A stretch of 62,785 nucleotides of DNA from Lacticaseibacillus suibinensis (GTDB lineage: Bacteria > Bacillota > Bacilli > Lactobacillales > Lactobacillaceae). Made by a program: the position numbers and the translations under genes. The stretch's first letter is position 1. Every line of letters begins with the position of its first letter. The notes beneath the pieces are model-generated. The model was not told where the DNA came from. It made no database searches and worked only from the letters and a program-made list of their open reading frames with translations. The stretch spans positions 1 to 62,785 of the forward strand of contig NZ_RHOK01000015.1 of assembly GCF_003946175.1 (NCBI RefSeq). The letters are read 5' to 3'. Shown one piece after another: positions 25,353-35,442 of this stretch.

Positions 25353-26639
25353 ATGTTTGTCGATCAGGTGACAGTGGAAGTTGAGGCCGGAAAAGGCGGC
25401 GATGGGATGGTGGCGTTCCGCCACGAAAAATTCGTGCCCTTTGGCGGGCCAGCCGGCGGTGATGGCGGCCACGGTGGCAGCATCGTGCTTTATGTGGACC
25501 CAGGTTTGCGTACGTTGATGGATTTTCGCTATCAACGCCATTTTCATGCCAAGGCCGGTGGCAACGGGCAAGGTAAGCAAATGTATGGCCGCAAAGCCGA
25601 AGATATTCGCTTAGCAGTCCCAGCCGGCACGGCGGTTTACGATGCCGATACCCACACCCAAATCGGGGATCTCACTCGCAACGGGCAGGAGCTCGTGGTG
25701 GCCAAAGGTGGTCGTGGGGGCCGGGGGAATGTTCACTTTGTGTCGCCTAAAAACACGGCGCCAGAAATCGCGGAAAATGGCGAACCCGGTCAGCATCGCT
25801 ATGTCACCTTGGAACTCAAGGTGTTGGCCGATGTCGGCCTCGTTGGTTTCCCGTCAGTGGGTAAGTCTACCTTGTTGTCGGTGGTGACTTCGGCCAAGCC
25901 GAAGATTGCGGCTTATCAGTTCACGACCTTAACCCCTAACTTGGGGATGGTGCAACTGGATGACGGCAGCGATTTTGTCATGGCGGATTTGCCTGGGTTG
26001 ATTGAAGGGGCTTCAACCGGGGTCGGACTGGGCTTCCAGTTCCTGCGGCATGTGGAGCGGACCCGGGTGATTTTGCATCTGGTGGAAATGGATCCCGAAA
26101 ATGGGCGCGAACCACTGGATGATTACCATCAGATTCGGCAAGAGCTGGAGACCTACGACGATACGATTTTGGCCCGTCCGCAGCTGGTGGTGGCCACCAA
26201 GATGGATTTGCCTGGCGCCAGTGAACGCTTCGCCGCCTTTAAGCAAGCCTTGCTTGATGAAGGCGTTGAGGCCAAGAATATTTATGCCATCTCCAGCATC
26301 ACGCACGATGGGGTGAAGCCGCTGATGCAAGACACCGCTAAGGCCTTAGCTACGGCACCGGTCTTCACCCCGAAAGCCACGGCGGAACAGGCGGATTATA
26401 TTTACAAGCCAGAAGAGCAGGCGGTGACGGTGACGCGCGATGCAGATGGTACCTTTATTTTAGGCGGCACCAAAGTCGAGCGCATGTTTAAAATGGCAAA
26501 CTTGGATCACGATGATGGCGCCTTGCGGTTCGCCCGGCAGTTGCGGAGCCTCGGCGTTGATGATGCGCTGCGGGAAGCCGGCGCGCAAACCGGCGATTTG
26601 GTGGCCATCGATGATTTCACTTTTGAATTTGTTGAATAA
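25353..26639 (+). CDS. obg: GTPase Obg
   Basis: A 428-residue essential GTPase linked to 50S assembly and stress signalling. It has the glycine-rich Obg domain (1-158, with [14 protein letters not shown]), a G domain (G1 GFPSVGKST at about 165, [10 protein letters not shown]), and a C-terminal OCT domain ending [12 protein letters not shown] 25,353 follows AAGGAGGAG. Forty bp separate it from the acyltransferase, so the two may be co-transcribed. Confidence 0.97.
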   Translation: MFVDQVTVEVEAGKGGDGMVAFRHEKFVPFGGPAGGDGGHGGSIVLYVDPGLRTLMDFRYQRHFHAKAGGNGQGKQMYGRKAEDIRLAVPAGTAVYDADTHTQIGDLTRNGQELVVAKGGRGGRGNVHFVSPKNTAPEIAENGEPGQHRYVTLELKVLADVGLVGFPSVGKSTLLSVVTSAKPKIAAYQFTTLTPNLGMVQLDDGSDFVMADLPGLIEGASTGVGLGFQFLRHVERTRVILHLVEMDPENGREPLDDYHQIRQELETYDDTILARPQLVVATKMDLPGASERFAAFKQALLDEGVEAKNIYAISSITHDGVKPLMQDTAKALATAPVFTPKATAEQADYIYKPEEQAVTVTRDADGTFILGGTKVERMFKMANLDHDDGALRFARQLRSLGVDDALREAGAQTGDLVAIDDFTFEFVE

Positions 26640-26679
26640 TTAAATTGATTGATAGGCTTGAACAATAGGCGGGGATATC

Positions 26680-28605
26680 ATGGAAGCAAGCGGGCAACGC
26701 CGGTACATTGGCGGCTTTGATGGCCTGAGAACCCTCGGAGTGTTAGGTGTGATTTTGTACCATTTACGGCCAGACTTATTTCAAGGCGGCTACTTGGGGG
26801 TTTTGATTTTCTTTGTCATCTCGGGGTATCTGATCACTGACGGTCTGTTACGGGTTCACGCCCAAACAGGCCGCTTTGCGGTGCGCAAGTTTTGGCTGAA
26901 ACGGGTCAAACGCTTGTATCCAGCGCTTTTGACGGTACTACTAACGGCCAGTGCCTACATCGGTTTGTTTGCACGCGATTTGCTGGTTGACTTACACAAA
27001 ATTGTACTGGCAAACTTGGCGCTGGTTTATAACTGGTGGCAAATTGCGCATGGCCAGTCCTATTTCCAGCGCTTTGCCCAAAATGAATCACCGTTTACCC
27101 ACTTGTGGACCTTGTCGATTGAAGGGCAGTTCTATCTGCTTCTACCGCTGCTGCTCTGGTTGTTACTCAAGGTGCTGCCGAAAAATCGGCAGCGCTTCGC
27201 TGCCGTGCTCACGCTGGCGTCGCTCAGCGCCGGCTGGATGGCAGTTCTGTTTCACTTGCAGCCGGCCGGCGCGGATCCTAGCCGGCTTTATTATGGTACG
27301 GATACCCGCCTATTCGCGTTGTTGTTGGGCGCGAGCCTGGCGTTTGCCTGGCCAAGCGCTAAACTGGCTAGCCATTTGCCAAGTGCCGGTCGCTGGCTGC
27401 TGGGTGGGGTTGGGACGCTGGCAGCGGTAGGAATGGGGCTCAGCATTTTCTTCATGAATGCCGAAAGCGACTTTTTGTATCAAGGTGGCATGTTGCTGTT
27501 TACCATCCTGGCAATGTTGCTGACGGCGGTGGTGGCTTCCCCGGCGACATTGTGGGGGCGCCTGCTGTCAAACCCGGTGTTTCATTGGATTGGCACCCGG
27601 AGCTATGGTTTGTACATTTACCAGTTCCCCGTGATGATTTTTTGGGAGAATCGCTTTCGCAACATCGCCGACCATCCGCTTTTGTATCCGGTGATTGAGT
27701 GTGCGATCATTGTGCTACTCAGCGAGCTCTCCCATCATTTCATTGAAAAGCCAGCGCGCCAGCTCACTTGGATGCAAGCCCAAGCGCACCTGCGCCGCCA
27801 GTGGCAACTGCTCCAGCAGCACCATTTCCGCTTCAAACAAGTCAAACTGCTGGCAGGGCTAGTGGTGGCAATGCTAGGGGTGGCCGCCTTGGTGCAGGCG
27901 CCTTTCGTCAAGCCGCAAGCGGCGGCGCCGGAAGAAGTGCACCTCAAGGCGAGCGAGGAAACCAAGGCCCAGCGCAAGGCCGACGAAACGCGCGCCAAAA
28001 ATGCGATTAAAGCGCAAGCGTCCAGCCAAGCCCACTCATCAGGCCAGTCTAGCCGTGCGACTGCTGATCAGCCAGGAGTGAACGCCAGCTTTGAACGGTT
28101 CGGCATCACCCCAAAGGCGCTGCAAGCCGCACAGCATGTGACGGTCACTGCGATTGGCGATTCCGTACTGCTGGGGGCCCGACCGACATTGATGCAGCTC
28201 ATGCCGAATGCCTTTATCGATGGCAAAGTGGCCCGGCAAATGGTCGATACCATTCCTTTGGTTAAGGATTACGCGCGCCAAGGCTTGCTGGCGAATAAAG
28301 TTTTGATTGCCCTAGGGACGAATGGCTCGTTTCGGGCTAGCGACTTAGCGGCAATGATGGCCGCCATTGGCCCGAAACGACAGGTGTATTGGGTCAACGT
28401 CCAAGTGCCGACGCGGCCGTGGCAAGGCGTGGTCAATCAGTTGCTGGCCCATGAAGCTAAGCACTACCCGAATTTGACCATCATTGATTGGCATGGCTAT
28501 GCCAAAAAGCATGAGGATTGGTTCTATCATGACCTGGTTCATCCCAACCAAGTCGGGGTCAAATATTACGCGGCTTATCTGACTTCCGCGCTTGTGCTAA
28601 ACTGA
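26680..28605 (+). CDS. oatA: OatA-like peptidoglycan O-acetyltransferase
   Basis: 641 residues in two parts. An N-terminal acyltransferase-3 domain has about 10-11 membrane helices (to about 430) with the DGLR and ISGYLITDGLL motifs. A charged Lys/Ala-rich linker follows. An extracellular SGNH-type domain has Ser495 in GDS, a GTNG motif, and the catalytic pair D618/H621 in DLVHP. This is the layout of OatA, which O-acetylates MurNAc and gives lysozyme resistance. O-acetylation of another wall polymer is possible. Confidence 0.85.
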   Translation: MEASGQRRYIGGFDGLRTLGVLGVILYHLRPDLFQGGYLGVLIFFVISGYLITDGLLRVHAQTGRFAVRKFWLKRVKRLYPALLTVLLTASAYIGLFARDLLVDLHKIVLANLALVYNWWQIAHGQSYFQRFAQNESPFTHLWTLSIEGQFYLLLPLLLWLLLKVLPKNRQRFAAVLTLASLSAGWMAVLFHLQPAGADPSRLYYGTDTRLFALLLGASLAFAWPSAKLASHLPSAGRWLLGGVGTLAAVGMGLSIFFMNAESDFLYQGGMLLFTILAMLLTAVVASPATLWGRLLSNPVFHWIGTRSYGLYIYQFPVMIFWENRFRNIADHPLLYPVIECAIIVLLSELSHHFIEKPARQLTWMQAQAHLRRQWQLLQQHHFRFKQVKLLAGLVVAMLGVAALVQAPFVKPQAAAPEEVHLKASEETKAQRKADETRAKNAIKAQASSQAHSSGQSSRATADQPGVNASFERFGITPKALQAAQHVTVTAIGDSVLLGARPTLMQLMPNAFIDGKVARQMVDTIPLVKDYARQGLLANKVLIALGTNGSFRASDLAAMMAAIGPKRQVYWVNVQVPTRPWQGVVNQLLAHEAKHYPNLTIIDWHGYAKKHEDWFYHDLVHPNQVGVKYYAAYLTSALVLN

Positions 28606-28644
28606 TAACGACACTTTTGGACCCATAGTTAGGATGAAGCAGAC

Positions 28645-29601
28645 ATGGAACTTTTATTTTTAGGCACTGGCGCTGGCTCGCCATCGAAAACACGCAATGT
28701 GACCAGTACGGCGTTGAAGTTACTGGATGAGCGCAATGAGGTCTGGCTCTTTGATTGCGGCGAAGGCACTCAGCATCAGATCTTGAAAACCACGATTCGC
28801 CCGCGGAAAGTGACAAAAATTTTTATCACGCATCTCCATGGCGATCACCTTTTCGGCCTACCAGGCTTTTTGGCCAGTCGGGCGAACCAAGGCGGCGAGG
28901 CGCCGCTGACGATTTATGGTCCAGAAGGCATCGACCGCTATGTGCGCACCAGTTTGCAGGTCAGTCAGACCCGGTTGCCTTATCAGCTGAAGTTCGTCAT
29001 TCTGAAAAATCCTGGCGTGTTGTTTGAAGATCAAACCTTCAAAGTCAGCTTTGGCTTGCTCAATCATCGCATTAACAGCTTCGGCTTTCGGGTGGAGGAA
29101 AAACCGCATCCTGGTGAGCTGCTCATCGACCAAGTAAGAGCGGCAAAAATCCCAGAAGGGCCGCTTTACGCGAAGCTCAAGGCGGGCGAAACCATCACCT
29201 TACCAGATGGACGCCAGTTTGACGGTCACGACTTTATCGGGGATGCCAAGCCGGGGCGCATTGTCGCAATTTTTGGCGACACGCGCAGTACTGACCGCGA
29301 ATTGCCAATCGCCCAAGATGCCGATGCGATTGTGCATGAGGCGACCTTTGGCCCAGAAGAAGCAGCGCTAGCCCGCCAGTATTACCATTCCACGAATATT
29401 CAGGCGGCGCGGCTAGCGAAAAGCGCTCATGCCAAGCAGCTGCTGTTGACCCACATTTCGGCGCGTTACCTAGGGAAAAATGCGCTGATGCTACAAACGA
29501 CAGCGCAGCAGATTTTCCCAGCGACCCGGCTGGTGCATGATTTTGACGAAATTCCAATTCCTTTTGCCCAAGGAGGCCCGCACAATGAAACGCTTAGCTA
29601 A
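28645..29601 (+). CDS. rnz: Ribonuclease Z
   Basis: A 318-residue metallo-beta-lactamase nuclease that trims tRNA 3' ends. It has the [14 protein letters not shown]-terminal motif, HLHGDH (63-68) metal ligands, FGDTR and a late HEATF motif. Length is normal. It overlaps the following SDR gene by 17 bp, and the SDR ribosome-binding site lies inside rnz. Confidence 0.96.
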   Translation: MELLFLGTGAGSPSKTRNVTSTALKLLDERNEVWLFDCGEGTQHQILKTTIRPRKVTKIFITHLHGDHLFGLPGFLASRANQGGEAPLTIYGPEGIDRYVRTSLQVSQTRLPYQLKFVILKNPGVLFEDQTFKVSFGLLNHRINSFGFRVEEKPHPGELLIDQVRAAKIPEGPLYAKLKAGETITLPDGRQFDGHDFIGDAKPGRIVAIFGDTRSTDRELPIAQDADAIVHEATFGPEEAALARQYYHSTNIQAARLAKSAHAKQLLLTHISARYLGKNALMLQTTAQQIFPATRLVHDFDEIPIPFAQGGPHNETLS

Positions 29602-30373
29602 TCAAACGGTAGTGGTAACTGGCGGCTCCAGTGGTCTTGGCCGCGCCATTGGCCTTGAAGCAGCGAAACAAGGCGCCACGGTGGTCTTTTTGGCCCGGCG
29701 CAAGGACCGCTTGGTGGAGGCGCAAGCCGAAGCCACGGCCTTATCTGGTCAGCCGGCGTTTGCCTTTGTCTGCGACGTCGCCGATCCAGTGGCGATTGAA
29801 GCCGTGGTCGCGCGCATCAAACGCGACGTCGGGCCAGTGGATGTCTTGGTGAACGCGGCAGGCTTTGGCCATTTTGAAGACGCCTTGGAAACGCCCATGG
29901 CCACGACTGAAAAAATGTTTCGGGTGAATGTGCTGGGGATGCTGTATATGACCCAGTTGATTGGCCGCGAGATGATTGACCAGCACCATGGTCACATCAT
30001 TAACATTGCTTCGATGGCGGGTAAAATGGCTACGCCAAAGTCAGCCATCTATTCGGCCACCAAGTTTGCCGTGGTGGGTTATAGCAATGGGTTGCGCCTA
30101 GAGCTCAAACCGTTCGGCGTGCGCGTGACGACGGTTAGCCCCGGTCCCATCAACACCGATTTCTTCACTGTGGCCCAAGCCAATGACTACCTCAAACGGG
30201 TGAACTTCATCGTCTTGGATCCGGTGAAGTTGGCTCGGCGCATCGTCTGGAGCTTCCACCGCCCAGTGCGCGAAATCAACGCCCCTTGGGTGATGGCGGC
30301 GGCCGCGAAGTTCTATGACTTGGCGCCACGTGTCGGAGATTTTCTGGCCGGCGGATTGTTTAATCAAAAATAG
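29585..30373 (+). CDS. Short-chain dehydrogenase/reductase (DltE-like)
   Basis: A 262-residue SDR with the cofactor motif TGGSSGLG (12-19), an NAAG motif, and the catalytic YSATK (Tyr and Lys). A basic residue after strand 2 (ARRKDR) suggests NADP(H). The substrate is unknown; such genes often follow rnz in lactobacilli. ATG 29,585 has AAGGAGG before it. The rnz-SDR-lapA genes are tightly packed. Confidence 0.88.
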   Translation: MKRLANQTVVVTGGSSGLGRAIGLEAAKQGATVVFLARRKDRLVEAQAEATALSGQPAFAFVCDVADPVAIEAVVARIKRDVGPVDVLVNAAGFGHFEDALETPMATTEKMFRVNVLGMLYMTQLIGREMIDQHHGHIINIASMAGKMATPKSAIYSATKFAVVGYSNGLRLELKPFGVRVTTVSPGPINTDFFTVAQANDYLKRVNFIVLDPVKLARRIVWSFHRPVREINAPWVMAAAAKFYDLAPRVGDFLAGGLFNQK

Positions 30374-30384
30374 GAGAGTCGCTC

Positions 30385-30744
30385 ATGAAAAATCAACAAC
30401 GCTTAATTGTCGGCCTGGTGCTGGCATTGGTTTTGATCATTTTTGCCGTGCTCAATGGCCAAGGGGTCGACGTGAATTTCTTCGGCGCCCAGTTCACCTG
30501 GCCGCTGATTGTCGTGATTGTGGTGTCGGTGATCATCGGCGCCGTGATTACGTTCTTGGTGTCCACCACTGGCCTTGCGAAGATGAAAAAAGAGCTCAAG
30601 TCCGCCCAAGCTGCTGAGGCCGGCGCGGCGGAGGCTCAAGCTAAAGCGGTCAAAGAAGCGACCGCCGATTTAACTGCCCAAGTAACGGCTTTGCAAAAAG
30701 AGTTGGCCGCGGCTAAAGCGCCCGCTGAAGAATCACAGGCTTAA
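30385..30744 (+). CDS. LapA-domain membrane protein
   Basis: A 119-residue protein with two membrane helices (about 8-27 and 38-60; AVLNGQGVDVNFFG between them) typical of the LapA/DUF1049 domain. An Ala/Lys/Glu-rich cytoplasmic coiled coil (65-115) follows. No enzyme activity is expected; a scaffold role in the membrane is inferred. It starts 11 bp after the SDR stop, so it belongs to the same operon. Confidence 0.8.
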   Translation: MKNQQRLIVGLVLALVLIIFAVLNGQGVDVNFFGAQFTWPLIVVIVVSVIIGAVITFLVSTTGLAKMKKELKSAQAAEAGAAEAQAKAVKEATADLTAQVTALQKELAAAKAPAEESQA

Positions 30745-30751
30745 TGCTATT

Positions 30752-30782
30752 GCCAGTGTCCATGCGGATGCTGGCTTTTTTA
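30752..30782 (+). terminator. Terminator after the LapA gene
   Basis: GCCAG and CTGGC plus an inner TCC/GGA pair, followed by T6. Confidence 0.75.
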
Positions 30783-30793
30783 TATTGTGGGCC

Positions 30794-31015
30794 GCGGGCC
30801 TGGCTGAGGCGGCGCCGAGACGCGGTGGGCTGACTGCGGGGCCGGGCCGAGCTAAGGTCTCGGCCCTCAATCTGGAGCCTCGACTCGCTACGCTCGCTTT
30901 TGAGCCGCCAGATTGTCCCCGAAACCAGGGTGAGCCTGCCAAAAGCGCAGTCTCGCCCTGGTTTTCGTTTCGCAGCTGGTCCGCCGCGCCCCTCTGCCAC
31001 CCCAGCCAGATCCGC
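30794..31015. repeat. 222-bp four-branched palindrome
   Basis: An outer stem pairs 30,794-30,838 with about 30,971-31,015 (CTGGCTG with CAGCCAG; ACTGCG with CGCAGC). Three hairpins lie inside: GGGCCGAG/CTCGGCCC (30,844-30,866), CAATCTGG/CCAGATTG (30,868-30,915) and CGAAACCAGGG/CCCTGGTTTTCG (30,920-30,967). No reading frame is convincing. No other copy was seen in the window. Confidence 0.7.
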
Positions 31016-31149
31016 TAATTAACGGTAGTTGGTTCATTGGGGTAAAAAGGTTGTGCAACACTGAGTACTGATGCCGCATCCCCTCGAGCGATAACAGTTC
31101 TCCGAATTTGGATGATTCTTCAACGAAGGTAAACCAGTCGAAGCGGTTT

Positions 31150-31235
31150 TTGGTGGTGCCAGCCGGCCGCACAGCAGGCCTTGACCCCCTGAGCGGAGGC
31201 TCCCGCCATCAAAAAAATGCGGCCGAGAGCACCAA
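31150..31235. repeat. 86-bp palindrome upstream of clpB
   Basis: TTGGTG with CACCAA at the ends and CGGCCGCA with TGCGGCCG inside, separated by an unequal internal loop and a 46-base interior. The rest of 31,016-31,300 shows nothing else I can name. Confidence 0.5.
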
Positions 31236-31304
31236 TTCTTGCGTTGCCAGTCGACAATTGACTAGACTGAAGAAGAAGCTCAGGCTAAAGACTGATTTTG
31301 ATGT

Positions 31305-31321
31305 TTTGACCATTTTTGACC
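31305..31321 (-). promoter_or_regulatory. CtsR box of clpB
   Basis: Read on the minus strand this is GGTCAAAAATGGTCAAA, a perfect match to the CtsR heptad repeat (RGTCAAA-N3-RGTCAAA). The repressor CtsR controls class III heat-shock genes such as clpB. It sits 66 bp before the start codon, overlapping a likely -35 (TTGACC). Confidence 0.88.
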
Positions 31322-31386
31322 TTTACGGCATTTAGCCTGATTGTTACACTGAAAGCGACATAAACGTTTGATCAGGAGGCCACAAT

Positions 31387-34002
31387 ATGAACCCAGATAA
31401 TTTAACCCAAGCCGTCACCGAAGCCGTGGCAGCGGCACAACAAATTGCGCAAGTGCGGCATCACCAAGAAATTGATATTCCGGAATTAATCAAAAGTATG
31501 GTCCAGCCGAATGACTTTGGTGCGCAGCTGTTCCAAGATGCTGGTATCAATCTTGATGGCTTGAATGCTGTGATTGACCAGGCTATTGATCAGGCGCCCG
31601 TCGTCGAAGGCGCGTCTGCCTATGGTCAGAACATGAGTCAGAATCTCTACCAGCTGTTTCAAGATGCAGATAAGATGAAAAGCGAGCTGGGCGATGAATT
31701 TATTGCCACTGAAGATGTACTGCTGGCCTTATTTGATCAGCCCTACAACGTCATTACCAAGTACCTGACGGATCAAGGCGTCACTGGCAAAAAGTTCCGC
31801 GAAGTGGTCGACAAGGCCCGCGGCGGTGCGAAAGTCACCAGCAAAACGGCAGAGAACAATTACAAGGCACTGAAAAAGTACGGCACAGACCTGGTCAAAG
31901 AAGCGCGCTCTGGCAAAATGGATCCAATCATCGGGCGGGATGACGAAATTCGCGATGTGATTCGCATTTTGTCGCGGAAAACCAAGAATAATCCGGTGCT
32001 GATCGGGGAGCCTGGGGTTGGTAAAACTGCCATTGTCGAAGGTCTGGCGCAGCGCATTGTCCGTAATGACGTGCCTGACAACTTGAAGAATAAAGCCATT
32101 GTCTCGCTGGATATGGGCAGCTTGCTGGCTGGTGCGAAGTACCGTGGGGACTTTGAAGAGCGCTTCAAGGCAGTGCTCAACGAAGTCAAAAAAAGTGAAG
32201 GCCAAATTCTGCTATTCATCGATGAAATTCATACCATTGTCGGGGCGGGGAAGGCCGAAGGGGCGATGGACGCCGGTAACCTCTTGAAGCCAATGCTAGC
32301 GCGCGGCGAACTGCATTTGATTGGGGCCACCACCTTAGATGAATATCGTGAAAACATCGAAAAAGATAAGGCCCTGGAGCGCCGTTTCCAGCGGGTGCTG
32401 GTGCAGGAGCCTACGGTGGCAGATACGATTTCAATTTTGCGGGGCCTCAAGGAACGGTTTGAAATCTTCCATGGCGTGCGCATTCACGACTCGGCGCTGG
32501 TGGCAGCCGCCACGTTGTCCAACCGCTACATCACCGATCGGTATTTGCCAGACAAGGCGATTGATCTGATTGACGAAGCTTCAGCGAACATCAACGTCGA
32601 GATGAATTCGCGGCCGACGGAGCTGGATGTGGCGGAGCGCAAACAGATGCAGCTGGAAATTGAAGCCCAAGCCCTGAAAAAAGAAACTGATCCGGCCAGT
32701 CAAAAACGCCTGGCGCAAGCCCAAGCCGACCTGGCAAACTTGAAGGAAGAAACTAACAAGCTCAAGGCTCAGTGGGATGCCGAAAAGCAAGATATCAATC
32801 AATTGAACGAGAAGAAGGCCGAAATCGACAAGGCCAAACATGATCTGGAAGACGCTCAAAGCCGCTACGATTTGGAAGCAGCGGCGCGCCTGCAGCATGG
32901 CACGATTCCAGAACTGGAAAAAGAGCTCCAGCAATTGGAGTCTACCGATCGGCCTGACAGTTGGCTCGTCCAAGAATCCGTTACCGAAAACGAAATCGCC
33001 GCAATGATTTCACGCCAAACTGGCATTCCGGTAGCCAAACTGGTCGAAGGCGATCGCCAGAAGCTCCTGCATTTGCCGGAGAAACTCCATCAACGCGTGA
33101 TTGGCCAGGATGAAGCCGTCGATGCGGTGGCTGATGCTGTGCTCCGTTCGCGCGCCGGCCTGCAGGATCCCAGCCGGCCGCTGGGGAGCTTCCTGTTCCT
33201 TGGTCCCACTGGGGTCGGGAAAACCGAGTTGGCCAAATCGCTGGCTGAAGATCTCTTTGATTCTGAAAAGCATATGGTACGTATCGACATGTCCGAATAT
33301 ATGGACAAAATCTCCGTGTCTCGCCTTGTCGGCGCTGCGCCAGGCTATGTGGGCTACGAAGAAGGCGGGCAGCTGACTGAGGCCGTGCGGCGCAATCCAT
33401 ACACGATTGTCTTGTTGGACGAAATCGAAAAGGCGCATCCTGATGTCTTCAACATTTTGCTACAGGTCTTAGACGACGGCCGGTTAACTGATAGCCAAGG
33501 GCGGACGGTTGATTTCAAAAACACGATTATCATTATGACCTCCAATCTCGGCTCTGAAGCCTTACTGGATGGCATGGCTGATGACGGCACCATCACCGAA
33601 GCGGCCCATCAAAGCGTTTTGGCCCAGGTGCGGACGCACTTCAAGCCTGAGTTCTTGAACCGGATCGATGACATTATCATGTTCAATCCGCTGCGGCTCG
33701 CGGATGTTGAAAAAATTGCCGTCAAGGATCTGGACCAACTCAGCAAGCGGCTGGCGGATCAAAATATCCAGTTGACGGTTACCCCGGCCGCCCAGGAATG
33801 GCTGGCCCATAAAGGCTATGAGCCAGCCTATGGCGCCCGGCCGCTGCAGCGCCTGATTACCACGGCAGTTGAAACGCCGCTGGCCAAGCAGTTGATTGCC
33901 GGTACCATTATGCCGGATAGCACGGTCGAAATTGGGGTGAAGGATGCTGCGTTGACCTTCACCAGTCAGCCCGCCGGTGCTACGGCGACTAATTCTGATT
34001 AA
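31387..34002 (+). CDS. clpB: ATP-dependent chaperone ClpB
   Basis: An 871-residue disaggregase that works with DnaK. It has an N-terminal Clp_N double repeat, the first AAA+ module (Walker A GEPGVGKT), a middle coiled coil (about 410-520), the second AAA+ module (Walker A GPTGVGKT) and a C-terminal D2-small domain. Length is typical of ClpB. AGGAGG precedes the ATG. Regulation by CtsR is supported by the upstream box. A VOC gene lies 48 bp downstream. Confidence 0.97.
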   Translation: MNPDNLTQAVTEAVAAAQQIAQVRHHQEIDIPELIKSMVQPNDFGAQLFQDAGINLDGLNAVIDQAIDQAPVVEGASAYGQNMSQNLYQLFQDADKMKSELGDEFIATEDVLLALFDQPYNVITKYLTDQGVTGKKFREVVDKARGGAKVTSKTAENNYKALKKYGTDLVKEARSGKMDPIIGRDDEIRDVIRILSRKTKNNPVLIGEPGVGKTAIVEGLAQRIVRNDVPDNLKNKAIVSLDMGSLLAGAKYRGDFEERFKAVLNEVKKSEGQILLFIDEIHTIVGAGKAEGAMDAGNLLKPMLARGELHLIGATTLDEYRENIEKDKALERRFQRVLVQEPTVADTISILRGLKERFEIFHGVRIHDSALVAAATLSNRYITDRYLPDKAIDLIDEASANINVEMNSRPTELDVAERKQMQLEIEAQALKKETDPASQKRLAQAQADLANLKEETNKLKAQWDAEKQDINQLNEKKAEIDKAKHDLEDAQSRYDLEAAARLQHGTIPELEKELQQLESTDRPDSWLVQESVTENEIAAMISRQTGIPVAKLVEGDRQKLLHLPEKLHQRVIGQDEAVDAVADAVLRSRAGLQDPSRPLGSFLFLGPTGVGKTELAKSLAEDLFDSEKHMVRIDMSEYMDKISVSRLVGAAPGYVGYEEGGQLTEAVRRNPYTIVLLDEIEKAHPDVFNILLQVLDDGRLTDSQGRTVDFKNTIIIMTSNLGSEALLDGMADDGTITEAAHQSVLAQVRTHFKPEFLNRIDDIIMFNPLRLADVEKIAVKDLDQLSKRLADQNIQLTVTPAAQEWLAHKGYEPAYGARPLQRLITTAVETPLAKQLIAGTIMPDSTVEIGVKDAALTFTSQPAGATATNSD

Positions 34003-34050
34003 CCGTGCCGCCTTTGAAAGACGCAACCGGCAGGCAAAAGGAGAATGTCT

Positions 34051-34413
34051 ATGAAAACGCGAATCATGCTGTACGTGTCTGACGTGGCGAAACTGACCCA
34101 GTTTTGGGAAACGACGCTGGGGGCAAAAGTCGTTGAGACGTTGCAATTACCTGAGGATCATTATGCCAATGTCCTCGCCGTCGATGACACCACTGAACTG
34201 GCGCTTTTCAGCAACGCCTTCGTGCAAAAGTATTCGCCGGAAGTAGCCGATAATCGCCCATCGCTCATGTTTTTGGTCAGTGACCTCGATGCGGCGCATG
34301 CTCGCATCAAAGGCGCGACGCCGATTGTCGATGATGCCGGTACGCGCGCCTTCGGCTTTCCCAATCCTGATGGGCATTTTTTTGCCATGGGGGAGAGGGC
34401 ACGCAATTTTTAG
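34051..34413 (+). CDS. VOC-family (glyoxalase-like) protein
   Basis: 120 residues with the beta-alpha-beta-beta-beta fold pattern of vicinal-oxygen-chelate proteins (MLYVSDVAKLTQFWETTLGA; FGFPNPDGHFFAMG). Members include glyoxalases, dioxygenases and antibiotic-binding proteins; the substrate is unknown. ATG 34,051 is preferred over 34,045 because AAAAGGAG ends 7 bp before it. Probably expressed by read-through from clpB. Confidence 0.8.
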   Translation: MKTRIMLYVSDVAKLTQFWETTLGAKVVETLQLPEDHYANVLAVDDTTELALFSNAFVQKYSPEVADNRPSLMFLVSDLDAAHARIKGATPIVDDAGTRAFGFPNPDGHFFAMGERARNF

Positions 34414-34424
34414 CTGTTAAGGTC

Positions 34425-34453
34425 TTGCCTTGACGCCTGTTTTCTAGTATCAT
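34425..34453 (+). promoter_or_regulatory. rpmF promoter P1
   Basis: TTGCCT (34,425-34,430), 17-bp spacer, TATCAT (34,448-34,453). Confidence 0.6.
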
Positions 34454-34501
34454 AAGTCATGCTGTGATAGCAAAACGCTATCCAAGGCATCGGCCAGCGG
34501 C

Positions 34502-34529
34502 TTGCAATTTCCGCTGGGTTCGGTATAGT
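34502..34529 (+). promoter_or_regulatory. rpmF promoter P2
   Basis: TTGCAA (34,502-34,507), 16-bp spacer, TATAGT (34,524-34,529). The -35 lies in the loop of the hairpin CCAGCGG/CCGCTGG (34,494-34,517). Confidence 0.65.
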
Positions 34530-34565
34530 AGGTAAGAAATCTAAAACAAAAGGGGTTTTCCGCTC

Positions 34566-34754
34566 ATGGCAGTTCCAGCACGCAGGACTTCAAAAACCAA
34601 GAAGCGTATGCGCCGCGGTCATATCAAGTTGAATGTGCCTAACTTGCAGTTCGACGCAGCGACCGGCGAATACCGCGTTTCACATCACGTTTCACCGAAG
34701 GGCTTCTACAAAGGGGCTCAAGTGGTTAAGAAGAGCGAAGACGCAAAAGCGTAA
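34566..34754 (+). CDS. rpmF: 50S ribosomal protein L32
   Basis: A 62-residue ribosomal protein with the N terminus [19 protein letters not shown]. No cysteines are present, so this is the zinc-free form of L32. AAAAGGGG precedes the ATG. The usual upstream partner yceD is absent. Two promoters and two small leader hairpins precede it and a perfect terminator follows. Confidence 0.97.
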   Translation: MAVPARRTSKTKKRMRRGHIKLNVPNLQFDAATGEYRVSHHVSPKGFYKGAQVVKKSEDAKA

Positions 34755-34766
34755 TCACTCATGAAG

Positions 34767-34796
34767 GTGTTGATCAAGTTGATCAGCACTTTTTTT
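34767..34796 (+). terminator. Terminator after rpmF
   Basis: GTGTTGATCAA pairs with TTGATCAGCAC, followed by T7. Confidence 0.85.
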
Positions 34797-34888
34797 ATGG
34801 ATTGGCTAGACCTAGACTTTAAAACCAGGTGGCATGTTATAATGATAGGGAAGCAAGATCACATGCCAACTGAACAAGGAGGAGCAAC

Positions 34889-35437
34889 ATGGCTGAAGAA
34901 GAAGCATATTCGGCATATCTCAAGCAATTGCAGCAAGTCGATTTACCGCGGTGGACGGATTTGCCGCAGTTTGATTTGTACATGGACCAGGTCGTGCAGT
35001 TCGTGAATGATATTGTCCAGCCGCTGGGGCTGGGCGAGCTGACGGCCACGATGGTGAATAATTATGTCAAAAAAGGCGTGATTACCACGCCGATCAAGAA
35101 AAAGTACCAAAAAGGCCAAGTCGCCAACATTTTGATGATTGCGATTTTAAAGCCCGTTTTTGCCTTGGACACCATCGCTGCCGGCATCGATTACCAGTTG
35201 AAGGGCCGGGAGAAGCAACAAGCATTTGATTCGTTCATTCTCGGCTTCATCACCGCGATTCAGCAGGCCAACTCCAGCTTCAGCGGCGAAGTCATGATTA
35301 ACAAGATCAACAAGCAAGACACGCTGAATGTGCAAAGCGCCATGGTCGATTTGGCCATCAACGCCGTGCTCCAAAAAATGCTGGTGGAGGCGATGGTCAA
35401 AATGGTCACGCCTGAAGCCCCGAAGAAGAAGGCTTAA
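34889..35437 (+). CDS. DUF1836 domain protein
   Basis: A 182-residue protein whose central part (LTATMVNNYVKKGVITTP, then KKYQKGQVANILMI) resembles a MerR-like helix-turn-helix, as in the DUF1836 family. A DNA-binding role is inferred. Five bp separate it from the nucleotidase gene, so the two are co-transcribed. AAGGAGG precedes the ATG. Confidence 0.8.
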   Translation: MAEEEAYSAYLKQLQQVDLPRWTDLPQFDLYMDQVVQFVNDIVQPLGLGELTATMVNNYVKKGVITTPIKKKYQKGQVANILMIAILKPVFALDTIAAGIDYQLKGREKQQAFDSFILGFITAIQQANSSFSGEVMINKINKQDTLNVQSAMVDLAINAVLQKMLVEAMVKMVTPEAPKKKA

Positions 35438-35442
35438 CCGCG

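Noticed and set aside
30713-31172. Several 70-95-codon open frames in the lapA-clpB gap
   Set aside because: They overlap each other on both strands in GC-rich palindromic sequence and have no start signals.
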